From Clostridia bacterium (GTDB lineage Bacteria > Bacillota_A > Clostridia > Christensenellales > Aristaeellaceae), in assembly GCA_017517815.1 (NCBI GenBank), contig JAFWYA010000029.1, positions 1-16,885 on the forward strand: 16,885 nt of DNA, read 5' to 3'. The first letter of the stretch is position 1; every line of letters begins with the position of its first letter. The translations under genes and the position numbers were made by a program. This document shows, in pieces, positions 1 through 7,788 of the stretch. The notes beneath the pieces are model-generated. The model was given only the letters and a program-made list of their open reading frames with translations. It did not search any database and was not told the origin of the DNA.

Positions 1-770
<770 letters not shown>

Positions 771-786
771 CTTGTCTTATCCTCCC

Positions 787-1086
787 TTAGTCAGCCATGC
801 CTTCGAAGAACTCGATGGGCTTGGAGTCCTTCTTCAGGGTCACATAGGCCTTCTTGATTTCCGGGGTGCGGCCGGAGGTACGGCCCTGACGCTTGATCTT
901 GCCCAGGGTGCGAAGGGTGTTGACCTTCTCAACCTTGATGCCGGCGAAGATCGCTTCCAGAGCCATCTTGATCTCGGTACGGTTGGCAGTCTTTTCGACT
1001 TCGAACACGTAACGCTTGTCGGCGATGCCCTCGTAGCTGGCCTCGGTCAGCACAGGACGCAGGATGATATCATGGGGATTTTTCAT
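787..1086 (-). CDS. rplW: 50S ribosomal protein L23
   Basis: L23 binds 23S rRNA domain III at the polypeptide exit tunnel and docks trigger factor and SRP. The 99-residue product has the normal bacterial length and family pattern: MKNPHDIILRPVLTEASYEG at the N terminus, then KRYVFEVEKTANRTEIKMAL and the basic loop around LGKIKRQGRTSGRTPEIKKA. The ATG overlaps the rplD stop in an ATGA arrangement, so the two are probably translationally coupled. It sits between rplD and rplB in the standard S10 operon order. Confidence 0.98.
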   Translation of the reverse strand: MKNPHDIILRPVLTEASYEGIADKRYVFEVEKTANRTEIKMALEAIFAGIKVEKVNTLRTLGKIKRQGRTSGRTPEIKKAYVTLKKDSKPIEFFEGMAD

Positions 1087-1706
1087 GCGTAAACCTCCTC
1101 TACGCCCTTGAGAGCATCCTGAGTGAGGATGATCTTGCCGGCCTTCAGAATGTCATACACGTTGAGGGTGTTGACGTAAGAAGTTTCGAGCTTTTCGATG
1201 TTGTTGGCAGCGCGGATGACGGTCTCGTCACGGCCGGGCAGAACCAGCAGGGTGGAACCCTTGAGCTCGAAGTTCTTCAGGACCTTAGCCATGAGCTTGG
1301 TCTTGGCTTCGGCCAGAGCGATCTGGTCGACCACGATGATCTCGCCAGCGTTGAGCTTGGAAGTCATGGCGCTCTTGAAGGCCAGACGGCGGATCTTCTT
1401 GGGGACGTTGATCACGTAATCGCGGGGCTTGGGAGCGAACACGACGCCGCCGTGCTTGAACTGAGGAGCACGGTTGCCATGGTGGCGAGCATTACCGGTG
1501 CCCTTCTGGCGGTAGATCTTGCGGCCGCCACCGCGGACCTCGCCGCGGGTCAGAGCGCTCTGGGTGCCCTGACGCTTGTTGGCCAGAATGGAGCGAACGA
1601 CCAGGTGCATAGCGGCGGTATTGATGGGGGCGGCGAAGATCTCTTCGCTCAGTTCCACTTCGCCGATGGCCGCGCCTTCCATGTTATACAAAGAAGTCTT
1701 AGGCAT
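1083..1706 (-). CDS. rplD: 50S ribosomal protein L4
   Basis: L4 is an early-assembly 23S rRNA binding protein with a long loop lining the exit tunnel. In gammaproteobacteria it also represses its own S10 operon through the leader RNA. The 207 residues begin MPKTSLYNMEGAAIGEVELS and hold the basic tunnel loop (around RGGGRKIYRQKGTGNARHHG, residues about 59-80), then FAPKPRDY. Length is normal. A GAAGGAGG ribosome binding site precedes the ATG at 1706. The stop overlaps the rplW start. Whether L4 regulates the leader found at 2703-2958 is unknown, since Firmicutes differ from E. coli in this respect. Confidence 0.98.
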   Translation of the reverse strand: MPKTSLYNMEGAAIGEVELSEEIFAAPINTAAMHLVVRSILANKRQGTQSALTRGEVRGGGRKIYRQKGTGNARHHGNRAPQFKHGGVVFAPKPRDYVINVPKKIRRLAFKSAMTSKLNAGEIIVVDQIALAEAKTKLMAKVLKNFELKGSTLLVLPGRDETVIRAANNIEKLETSYVNTLNVYDILKAGKIILTQDALKGVEEVYA

Positions 1707-1726
1707 GGTGTATTTCCTCCTTCAAT

Positions 1727-2368
1727 TTACGCCTTGCAGGCATTGCGCACCAGCAGCAGGCCGCCGTTGGGGCCGGGCACAGCGCCCTTGATGAGGAGCA
1801 GGTTGCGCTCGGAGTCGATCTTAACGATCTCCAGGTTCTGGATGGTCACGCGCTCAACGCCGTAGTGGCCAGCCATGTGCTTGTTCTTGAACACGCGGGA
1901 AGGATCAGAGTTGGCGCTCAGGGAACCCACGCCACGGTGATACTTGGAGCCGTGGGCCATGGGGCCGGTGTGCTGGTTCCAGCGCTGGATGGCGCCGGTG
2001 TAGCCGTGGCCCTTGGTGATGCCGCTGACGTCGATCTTCTCGCCAGCCTCGAACTGGGCGACAGTCAGCTCATTGCCAACTTCCAGCTCGGCAGCGTTGT
2101 CCAGACGGAACTCGCGCAGATAACGGGTGGGAGCCACATCGGCCTTCTTGAAGTGGCCGGCCATGGGCTTGTTGACCAGCTTCTTGGCGCGGTTCTCGGC
2201 GTAGGTGTCAAAACCCACCTGAACGGCCTCGTAACCGTCGGACTCAGTGGTCTTCTTCTGCACCACTTTGCAGGGGCCAGCCTCCACCACGGTCACGGGC
2301 ACGAGGCGGCCATCATCGGTGAAAACCTGCGTCATGCCGATCTTCTTACCTACGATCGCTTTCTTCAT
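1727..2368 (-). CDS. rplC: 50S ribosomal protein L3
   Basis: L3 is one of the two assembly-initiating large-subunit proteins and reaches towards the peptidyl transferase centre. I start it at 2368 ([16 protein letters not shown]) because this is the conserved L3 N terminus and a GGAGGT ribosome binding site lies just upstream. The open frame continues 17 codons further to 2419 but overlaps rpsJ there. The product is 213 residues. The signature region reads [20 protein letters not shown], followed by THGSKYHR-like and [16 protein letters not shown] segments. The KGHGY form differs slightly from the common KGKGF. Its stop lies 20 nt before the rplD start. Confidence 0.97.
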   Translation of the reverse strand: MKKAIVGKKIGMTQVFTDDGRLVPVTVVEAGPCKVVQKKTTESDGYEAVQVGFDTYAENRAKKLVNKPMAGHFKKADVAPTRYLREFRLDNAAELEVGNELTVAQFEAGEKIDVSGITKGHGYTGAIQRWNQHTGPMAHGSKYHRGVGSLSANSDPSRVFKNKHMAGHYGVERVTIQNLEIVKIDSERNLLLIKGAVPGPNGGLLLVRNACKA

Positions 2369-2387
2369 GATGTCGTACCTCCTGCAA

Positions 2388-2702
2388 TTAGTTGTTAAGC
2401 TTGATTTCGATTTCGACACCGGCAGGAAGATCCAGCTTCATCATGGCGTCGACCGTGCGCGGGGTGGGGTTGTGGATGTCGATCAGGCGCTTGTGGGTGC
2501 GCATTTCGAACTGCTCACGGCTATCCTTGTACTTGTGGGGAGCACGAAGGATCGTGACGATCTCCTTCTCAGTGGGCAGCGGAATGGGACCGGACACCTT
2601 CGCGCCAGTGCGCTTGGCGGTCTCCACGATCCGCTCGGAAGACTGATCGATCAGGTTGTGCTCGTAAGCCTTCAGCTTGATACGGATTTTCTGGTTGGCC
2701 AT
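2388..2702 (-). CDS. rpsJ: 30S ribosomal protein S10
   Basis: S10 is a 30S head protein and also the NusE partner of NusB in transcription antitermination. The chosen start at 2702 gives [20 protein letters not shown], the universal S10 N terminus, with an AAGGAGG site about 8 nt upstream. A longer in-frame start at 2753 would add 17 residues of unrelated sequence. The product is 104 residues, the normal length, with the conserved [20 protein letters not shown] and [14 protein letters not shown] segments. It is the first gene of the operon, preceded by a long structured leader and a strong promoter. Confidence 0.98.
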   Translation of the reverse strand: MANQKIRIKLKAYEHNLIDQSSERIVETAKRTGAKVSGPIPLPTEKEIVTILRAPHKYKDSREQFEMRTHKRLIDIHNPTPRTVDAMMKLDLPAGVEIEIKLNN

Positions 2703-2958
2703 TTTCGTTCCTCCTTGATTTCGTCTCAAGTACACCGCTCCGGGTGTGTCCATCGGCCGCTTTCAATCAGGCGAGGCAACCCCTCGCCTTCTTTTCGAGC
2801 TCCGGAAGTCCGGCCGTGAGAAGCCATTCTTCCAGCCGCTGGTGCTTAAGTGCCCAGCGCGATGCCTTAAGTCCGTCGCCCGATTGTCGGGCTGGTCCGC
2901 GATAATTACCCGCCATGGCCATGGCGGCAACTTACCGCTTCATCCCTAAACAGACAGC
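2703..2958 (-). promoter_or_regulatory. Structured 5' leader of the S10 operon
   Basis: About 255 nt of transcribed leader lie between the predicted start near 2958 and rpsJ. On the minus strand I can see these hairpins in order: CCGCCAT-GGCC-ATGGCGG (2910-2927, a perfect 18-bp palindrome), CCCGA-CAA-TCGGG (2879-2891), CGCTGG...CCAGCG (2841-2863 area, with a CTTAAG element repeated on both sides), CCGG-ACTT-CCGG (about 2802-2813), GGCGAGG-GGTTG-CCTCGCC (2770-2788), and ACACC...GGTGT (2733-2748). None is followed by a U-run on this strand. Length and structure suggest post-transcriptional control, as known for S10 leaders in other bacteria. This is inference. A 51-codon open frame (2767-2922) also lies inside it. 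Confidence 0.55.
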
Positions 2959-2964
2959 TTAGCT

Positions 2965-2993
2965 AGTATACTACACTCCCTCCATAATTGCAA
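2965..2993 (-). promoter_or_regulatory. Sigma-70-type promoter of the S10 operon
   Basis: The minus strand has TTGCAA at 2993-2988 and TATACT at 2970-2965, separated by exactly 17 nt. Transcription should start near 2958. The upstream flank (2994-3027) is very A-rich on the minus strand, with A-tracts whose shared TCAA motif recurs every 11 nt, like an UP element or curved DNA. This fits a strong, growth-rate-controlled ribosomal promoter. Confidence 0.75.
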
Positions 2994-3260
2994 TAGCTAT
3001 TTGAAATTTTTTTGATATTTTTTTGAAGAAATCCTTATTTCATCATGGATACAGCTGTGCAAAAATGAACACGCTGCCGTGCGTGTCCATGTGTTGTTTT
3101 TCGACCATTCTCCTCGCATGCTCCAAAAGGCTGACTTCCATTCTTTTAAGACAAAAAACGCATCCAAAATCCCCATTAAAGCAGAAAACTTCCTATATAA
3201 AAAAGGTATCATCCCTCATATACACGAGTAAGTCATGCCAAACTTTTTTCCAAAACCATC
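2994..3260. other. AT-rich spacer between divergent S10 and feo promoters
   Basis: About 270 nt with no convincing gene. It is much richer in A and T than its surroundings. The left end holds three phased A-tracts (ttga at 3001, 3012 and 3023 on the plus strand) that belong to the S10 promoter. Open frames here are short, have AT-rich random composition and lack ribosome binding sites. I see no clear small RNA or operator in 3030-3260. Confidence 0.5.
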
Positions 3261-3289
3261 TTGACAAAGCGCATGGCTGGTGATATATT
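3261..3289 (+). promoter_or_regulatory. Promoter of the feo operon
   Basis: TTGACA at 3261-3266 and TATATT at 3284-3289 are spaced by 17 nt, an almost ideal vegetative promoter. The start point should fall near 3296, directly at the left arm of the inverted repeat at 3297-3314. Such a strong promoter for a metal importer only makes sense with a repressor, which fits the overlapping operator. Confidence 0.8.
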
Positions 3290-3296
3290 TTCCAAT

Positions 3297-3314
3297 GGTT
3301 AGTGAATGCTAACC
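3297..3314. promoter_or_regulatory. Putative iron-dependent operator (DtxR-like half-sites) at feoA
   Basis: GGTTAGTGAATGCTAACC is a perfect 6-bp inverted repeat (GGTTAG/CTAACC) around a 6-nt centre. It covers the predicted transcription start of feoA. The half-sites match those of the DtxR/IdeR consensus (GGTTAG-S-CTAACC), but the spacer is longer than the classical one. A DtxR/MntR-family repressor with Fe2+ as corepressor is the natural guess. The regulator is not in the window. Confidence 0.6.
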
Positions 3315-3339
3315 CCGACGATTGAAAGGTGATTTTGCA

Positions 3340-3555
3340 ATGAACCTGTTGAACGCGCAAGAGGGTAAGGAATACACCGTGCTTCGGATCAACACCGACG
3401 ACGAAGAAATGGATGCTTTCCTCTTTTCTCTGGGCTGCTACAGCGGCGAACCCATCACCGTTGTGTCGCACCTGAGGGGCGGCTGTGTTGTTTCCATTAA
3501 AGATGGTCGCTACACCATCGACAATCAGCTGGCTGCCGCTATCGAGATCGGCTGA
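3340..3555 (+). CDS. feoA: FeoA, ferrous iron transport accessory protein
   Basis: FeoA is a small cytoplasmic SH3-like protein required for Fe2+ uptake by FeoB, probably by acting on FeoB or its assembly. The product is 71 residues, a typical FeoA length. It contains the SH3-fold pattern with EGKEYTVLRINTDDEEMDAF, then the loop GCYSGEPITVVSHLRGGCVV and the closing strand RYTIDNQLAAAIEIG. I chose the ATG at 3340 because AAAGGTGAT lies 7-8 nt upstream. A TTG at 3322 in frame would place that site inside the gene. It is the first gene of the feo operon, separated from feoB by 127 nt that hold a palindromic terminator and a second operator. Confidence 0.93.
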   Translation: MNLLNAQEGKEYTVLRINTDDEEMDAFLFSLGCYSGEPITVVSHLRGGCVVSIKDGRYTIDNQLAAAIEIG

Positions 3556-3567
3556 TCCCGACAGGCG

Positions 3568-3595
3568 AAAAAAACAATCAGCTGATTGTTTTTTT
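3568..3595. terminator. Palindromic terminator between feoA and feoB
   Basis: Seven A, then CAATCAGCTGATTG, then seven T form a perfect 28-nt palindrome 12 nt after the feoA stop. As RNA it folds into a 12-bp stem with an AGCT loop, whose last seven pairs are A-U and double as the U-run in either direction. The stem is weak in G-C pairs, so termination may be partial, which would give more feoA than feoB message. Confidence 0.65.
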
Positions 3596-3602
3596 CAACA
3601 TT

Positions 3603-3620
3603 GGTTAGCCGCGGTTAACT
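3603..3620. promoter_or_regulatory. Second putative iron operator, upstream of feoB
   Basis: GGTTAGCCGCGGTTAACT has the same layout as the site at 3297-3314: a GGTTAG left arm, a 6-nt centre, and a right arm TTAACT resembling CTAACC. The core GTTAGCCGCGGTTAAC is a 16-bp palindrome broken at one symmetric pair. It lies 63 nt before the feoB start. I see no clear promoter directly beside it, so it could serve a weak feoB promoter or a roadblock role. Confidence 0.5.
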
Positions 3621-3682
3621 CGCACGAATCACTCCACTGATCCCGTAGTACATTTGTAAAGATAAGAACAGGAGGACATCCC

Positions 3683-5683
3683 ATGAGAATTGCTCTGGCG
3701 GGCAACCCCAACAGCGGTAAGACCACCATGTACAACGCCCTGACCGGCCGCAACGAACGCGTTGGCAACTGGGCTGGCGTGACCGTTGACAAGAAAGAAC
3801 ATCCTATTAAAAAGGTCTACTCCGGCAATGCTGACGAACTGATCGCCGTTGACCTGCCCGGCGCATACTCGATGTCCCCCTTCACCAGCGAAGAGAGCAT
3901 CACCTCCGGCTACGTCAAGAACGAAAACCCTGACGCCATCATCAACATCGTTGATGCCAGCAACCTCAGCCGCAGCCTGTTCTTCACCACCCAGCTGATG
4001 GAGCTGGACATTCCGGTCGTCGTGGCCCTCAACAAGGCCGACGTCAACCAGAAGAAGCAGAACAAGATCGACGTCGCCGCCCTGAGCACCAAACTCGGCT
4101 GCCCTGTGGTCGAGACGGTTTCCACCACCTCCGCGGGCCTTTCCGAAGTGGTGAAGGCTGCCGTGGCTCAGAAGGGCAAGGGCCAGAAGGCTCCCTATGT
4201 GCAGGGCGATATCGACCTGACCGACAAGGCTGTCGTAGTGGATGCTGACCGCAAGCGCTTTGATTTTGTCAACAAGATCGTTGCCGAGGTCGAGACCCGC
4301 AAGGTGTTTACCAAGGACAAGAACTTCCAGGACAAGATCGACTCCATCATCACCCACCCCATTCTGGGTATCGTGATCTTTGCCGAGGTCATGTTCCTCG
4401 TGTTCGATATTTCCCAGTCCACCCTCGGCCCGTGGCTGGCTGATACGCTGGTCGCCTGGCTGGAGACCTTCCAGGAGATGGTGGCCGGCTGGGTCAGCGG
4501 CGCTTCCGACATCATGCAGGCGCTGCTGGTGGACGGCATCATCGGCGGCGTGATCGCGGTCATCGGCTTCCTGCCGCTGGTCATGGTCATGTACTTCCTG
4601 ATCGCCCTGCTGGAGGACTGCGGCTACATGGCCCGTGTGTCCGTCGTGCTTGACCCCATCTTCAAGAAGGTCGGCCTGTCCGGCAAGTCCGTCATTCCCT
4701 TCGTCATCGGCACCGGCTGCGCCATCCCCGGCGTTATGGCCTGCCGCACCATCCGCAACGAGCGTGAACGCCGCGCCACTGCCATGCTGGCCCCCTTCAT
4801 GCCCTGCGGCGCCAAGCTGCCCGTCATCGCCCTGTTCGCCGGCGCGTTCTTCGCCGATGCTTCCTGGGTGGGCACCCTGATGTACTTTGTGGGCATCGTG
4901 CTGATCTTCGTGTGCGCCCTGCTCATCAACAAGATCACCGGCTACAAGTCCCGCAAGTCTTTCTTCATTATCGAGCTGCCCGAATACAAGGTTCCCAGCT
5001 TCAAGCGTGCGTTCATGTCCATGCTCAGCCGCGGCTGGGCCTACATCGTGAAGGCCGGCACCATCATCCTGCTGTGCAACACCGCCGTGCAGATCATGCA
5101 GACCTTCGCCTGGAACTTCCAGATCGCTGAAAGCGCCGACGTTTCCATCCTGGCCTCCATCGCCCGTCCCTTCAGCTACCTGCTGGTGCCCGTCGTGGGC
5201 GTGCTAAGCTGGCAGCTGGCTGCCGCCGCCGTGACCGGCTTCATCGCCAAGGAAAACGTGGTCGGCACGCTGGCCGTGTGCTTTGTGGGCCTTGAGAACC
5301 TGATCGATACCGAAGAGCTGGCCCTGATGGAAGGCGCGGGCGCTGAAGTCGCGACCGTGTTCGCCATCACCAAGGTCGCCGCGCTGGCTTACCTGATGTT
5401 CAATCTCTTCTCTCCCCCGTGCTTTGCTGCCATCGGCGCCATGAACTCCGAAATGAAGAGCAGCAAGTGGCTGTTGGGCGGCATCGGATTGCAGCTGGCT
5501 GTGGGCTATACCATCGGCTACGTTGTGTTCCAGGTGGGCACCCTCATCACCACCGGCAGCTTTGGCGCCGGTTTCCTGCCCGGCCTCATCGCCGTCGCTG
5601 CCTTTGCGGCTGTGATCGTTTACCTGATCAAAAAGGCAAACGCCAGCCTCAAGGCTGAGTACGAGCTGAAGGCCCGTGCCTGA
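3683..5683 (+). CDS. feoB: FeoB, ferrous iron transporter with GTPase domain
   Basis: FeoB is the inner-membrane Fe2+ permease with a cytoplasmic G-domain. Visible in the 666 residues: G1 GNPNSGKT (7-14), the switch I segment NWAGVTV (29-35), G3 DLPG (57-60), G4 NKAD (117-120) and a G5-like region TVSTTSAGL (145-153). A linker follows, then a polytopic membrane domain from about residue 227 to 655. The membrane part has the two Gate motifs with conserved cysteines: GTGCAIPGVMACR (C346, C354) and PFMPCGAKLPV (C375). An AGGAGG site precedes the ATG. Length is at the short end of the family but nothing looks truncated. It is followed after 20 nt by the small FeoB-associated protein. Confidence 0.98.
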   Translation: MRIALAGNPNSGKTTMYNALTGRNERVGNWAGVTVDKKEHPIKKVYSGNADELIAVDLPGAYSMSPFTSEESITSGYVKNENPDAIINIVDASNLSRSLFFTTQLMELDIPVVVALNKADVNQKKQNKIDVAALSTKLGCPVVETVSTTSAGLSEVVKAAVAQKGKGQKAPYVQGDIDLTDKAVVVDADRKRFDFVNKIVAEVETRKVFTKDKNFQDKIDSIITHPILGIVIFAEVMFLVFDISQSTLGPWLADTLVAWLETFQEMVAGWVSGASDIMQALLVDGIIGGVIAVIGFLPLVMVMYFLIALLEDCGYMARVSVVLDPIFKKVGLSGKSVIPFVIGTGCAIPGVMACRTIRNERERRATAMLAPFMPCGAKLPVIALFAGAFFADASWVGTLMYFVGIVLIFVCALLINKITGYKSRKSFFIIELPEYKVPSFKRAFMSMLSRGWAYIVKAGTIILLCNTAVQIMQTFAWNFQIAESADVSILASIARPFSYLLVPVVGVLSWQLAAAAVTGFIAKENVVGTLAVCFVGLENLIDTEELALMEGAGAEVATVFAITKVAALAYLMFNLFSPPCFAAIGAMNSEMKSSKWLLGGIGLQLAVGYTIGYVVFQVGTLITTGSFGAGFLPGLIAVAAFAAVIVYLIKKANASLKAEYELKARA

Positions 5684-5703
5684 TTCATAAGGAGATTTCT
5701 CAT

Positions 5704-5862
5704 ATGGCAAACGTCATCGTGATTCTGGTCGTTCTTCTCATTCTCGGCCTGGCTGCACTGTACATCGTGCGTGCCAAAAAGCGCGGGGAAACCTGCGTGG
5801 GCTGCCCCTATGCGAAGGAGTGCGCTGCAAAGCGCAGCGGCTGCGGCTGCTCCGGAAAATAA
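5704..5862 (+). CDS. FeoB-associated Cys-rich membrane protein
   Basis: A 52-residue protein. Residues 4-22 (VIVILVVLLILGLAALYIV) form one membrane span. A short basic stretch RAKKRGE follows, then a cytoplasmic or interfacial tail with five cysteines: C31, C34, C40, C47 and C49 (CVGCPYAKEC and CGC). This matches the FeoB-associated Cys-rich membrane protein family, found at this position in many Clostridia and thought to assist FeoB in place of FeoC. The actual role is not established. An AAGGAGA site lies 6-7 nt upstream of the ATG. It is the last gene of the operon, with a strong terminator 11 nt downstream. Confidence 0.9.
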   Translation: MANVIVILVVLLILGLAALYIVRAKKRGETCVGCPYAKECAAKRSGCGCSGK

Positions 5863-5872
5863 CGAAGCCATC

Positions 5873-5902
5873 AAAAAAGGCCTCCCAAACGGGAGGTCTT
5901 TT
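5873..5902. terminator. Bidirectional terminator between feo operon and GH127 gene
   Basis: CCTCCC-AAAC-GGGAGG with outer G-C and G-U pairs and flanking A-run (5873-5878) and T-run (5899-5902) forms a strong intrinsic terminator in both directions. It lies between two convergent operons, 11 nt after the feoB-associated gene and 8 nt after the GH127 stop, and serves both. Confidence 0.85.
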
Positions 5903-5909
5903 CATTTGG

Positions 5910-7781
5910 TTATTGCAGCATCCATGCACACATGCGCGATTCATCCGTCCACGTTTTTCCAGCGGATGCATAGTCCACCACTTTGAACGTGCTGCCGTCA
6001 TTTTGTTCAACAGACAGGCACACCGTGCACGGGAAAGCGGCTTGCGCTGCCTGTGTGCAGACGACGCCATTTTCATCCGCCCGGATATCCACCGGCGAAT
6101 CCACCGCCGTGCCCAGCCGCTCATCACGTGCCAGCACCAGCGGTCCGCGTCTGAGCGCCACATAAGGCATGCCGGGCACACCGTATTCCTCCGGCAGAAT
6201 CAGCCGCACGCTCATGTCAAAGCAAATCTCAATACGATCGCCGGGCTGCCATACGCGATCAATGCACAGATAGCTTCCCGGCTCGCAGGCAAATCCTTCG
6301 TCGTTCACGCAAACGCCGGTTTGTGCGCTCCATGCGGGAATGCGCAGGCCGATCGCAAAGCGTTCCGCCGTTTCCGGCTGCACGGTGATGACCACATCGC
6401 CGTCTGCGGGATAGGCTGTTTCGGTCATAAGCGTCACTTCAGCACCCGCAGGCGTCAGCGTACGCACATTTCCCGGATGATAGAAGTTCACATACAGCCC
6501 TTCCTGCGCGCACACCGTCTGTGCAATACCGGCCAGACCCAAACCCGCCGCGCCGATGCATGCGCAGCAGCCATAGCTCTGCCCGTCTTCCATCACCTGA
6601 TAGCCGCCGGTTTTGCGGCCGCGCCGTCCGGGCAGCAGCGGGCTGTAGCTGTCAAAGGGGAAGCCGTTGTTTTCGGTCACCTGTTCGGTATTCACCGAGC
6701 CCAGCAGCGCATTGTACAGCGACTTTTCCATCTGGTCTGCCCAGCGGCTTTCGCCGGTCAGGCACAGCATCTGCCAGCAGAACTTCATCCACGTAACGGT
6801 CACGCAGGTCTCCTGCATGATGCCCTTTTCTTCGATATCAAACTGCCGCACTGCCGAATGATCAAACAGCTCGTGCGTGCAGCCCGAACAGCCGATGACC
6901 GTAATATCCGACTTGACAATATTCTCCGCCAGATGGATGCACGCCGTGCGCCATTTTTCCTCGCCGGTCACACGATAGTATTCCAGCAGGCCTTCGAAGT
7001 TGCTGATCATCTCGTAGGCCTTGGTCACGGGGTACTGATACGGCATCAGTTCGCCTTCATAGGCCAGTTCGAACAGATTGGCCACCGTAGTCGCGCCGCG
7101 GCTGACGATATAGTGTGCAAAGTCCATGTAGCGCTGCTCGCCGGTCAGGTTATACAAACGCATGATGGGCTCCAGCAGCGAACTGGAATTGAGCCCCTTC
7201 CAGTGACGCGAAGCCAGCAGGATCTCCTTTTTGCCTTCTTCCGCCGGGCCCACTGTGTCCAGAATGGCGTCAGCATGACGCTTGAGCGCCTCCAGCACCT
7301 TTTCGCTCAGCGCGCCGTCACGGCAGATCTCCAGAAAATGCTGCATGCCCAGCAGAATGTACTTGCGGCCCCACAGATCCCAGCCATCCAGTTCTTTTTC
7401 CCTGGAATAGGTGGTGAAGCGGCCGAAAGCATCCTGCGTGGTGAGCATGTCGCGCACAGTGGCTTCGATGACCTGATAGAGCGCTTCATCCGGCGCGCAC
7501 TGGTACACCATGCATGCGCCGCGCATCATTTTGCCCCAGTATTCGCAGCGCCACCCGACGTTCCAGTCGTCGGTGTCGCCCTTGCGGAACTGATTGACAA
7601 ACAGCGTCCACAGCTTTGTATCCATCAGCTGCACATCGCGGATGAATGCAATCGCCTGTCCCAGAATGCCTTCAAACTGAAAGCTGCCGTTTTCCAGCTG
7701 AAAAAAGCGGTCCGTTCCCGCATGCGGCGCATAGGCCGTTCCGGGGGCATATACCTTTTCAACGATGGGATGTTTCATCAT
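5910..7781 (-). CDS. GH127-type glycoside hydrolase (beta-L-arabinofuranosidase-like, DUF1680)
   Basis: The 623-residue protein has the layout of GH127: an N-terminal (alpha/alpha)6 barrel to about residue 430, then beta-sandwich segments. The metal and nucleophile residues of the family are recognisable: Glu324 and Cys326 in QETCVTVTW, and Cys405-Cys406 in YGCCACIGAAGLG. In the studied enzyme HypBA1 the equivalent E338, C340, C417 and C418 bind zinc, with Cys417 as nucleophile, and the spacing here is nearly the same. No signal peptide is seen, so it likely acts on imported oligosaccharides. It lies 7 nt after an esterase gene, suggesting joint breakdown of substituted plant glycans. The start could be either of two adjacent ATGs. 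The second (7778) has better spacing to GAGGTG. The true sugar specificity is unknown. Confidence 0.85.
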   Translation of the reverse strand: MMKHPIVEKVYAPGTAYAPHAGTDRFFQLENGSFQFEGILGQAIAFIRDVQLMDTKLWTLFVNQFRKGDTDDWNVGWRCEYWGKMMRGACMVYQCAPDEALYQVIEATVRDMLTTQDAFGRFTTYSREKELDGWDLWGRKYILLGMQHFLEICRDGALSEKVLEALKRHADAILDTVGPAEEGKKEILLASRHWKGLNSSSLLEPIMRLYNLTGEQRYMDFAHYIVSRGATTVANLFELAYEGELMPYQYPVTKAYEMISNFEGLLEYYRVTGEEKWRTACIHLAENIVKSDITVIGCSGCTHELFDHSAVRQFDIEEKGIMQETCVTVTWMKFCWQMLCLTGESRWADQMEKSLYNALLGSVNTEQVTENNGFPFDSYSPLLPGRRGRKTGGYQVMEDGQSYGCCACIGAAGLGLAGIAQTVCAQEGLYVNFYHPGNVRTLTPAGAEVTLMTETAYPADGDVVITVQPETAERFAIGLRIPAWSAQTGVCVNDEGFACEPGSYLCIDRVWQPGDRIEICFDMSVRLILPEEYGVPGMPYVALRRGPLVLARDERLGTAVDSPVDIRADENGVVCTQAAQAAFPCTVCLSVEQNDGSTFKVVDYASAGKTWTDESRMCAWMLQ

Positions 7782-7788
7782 TCACACC

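Noticed and set aside
2770..2797. Plus-strand terminator GGCGAGG-CAACC-CCTCGCC followed by TTCTTTT
   Set aside because: No plus-strand gene lies upstream for it to terminate. It is better explained as one of the hairpins of the minus-strand S10 leader.
2997..3212. A 71-codon minus-strand frame in the AT-rich spacer
   Set aside because: No ribosome binding site, random-looking composition, and it runs into the S10 promoter region.
3629..4357. A 242-codon minus-strand frame opposite feoB
   Set aside because: Covered entirely by the G-domain coding region of feoB, with Val-, Gly- and His-rich antisense composition.
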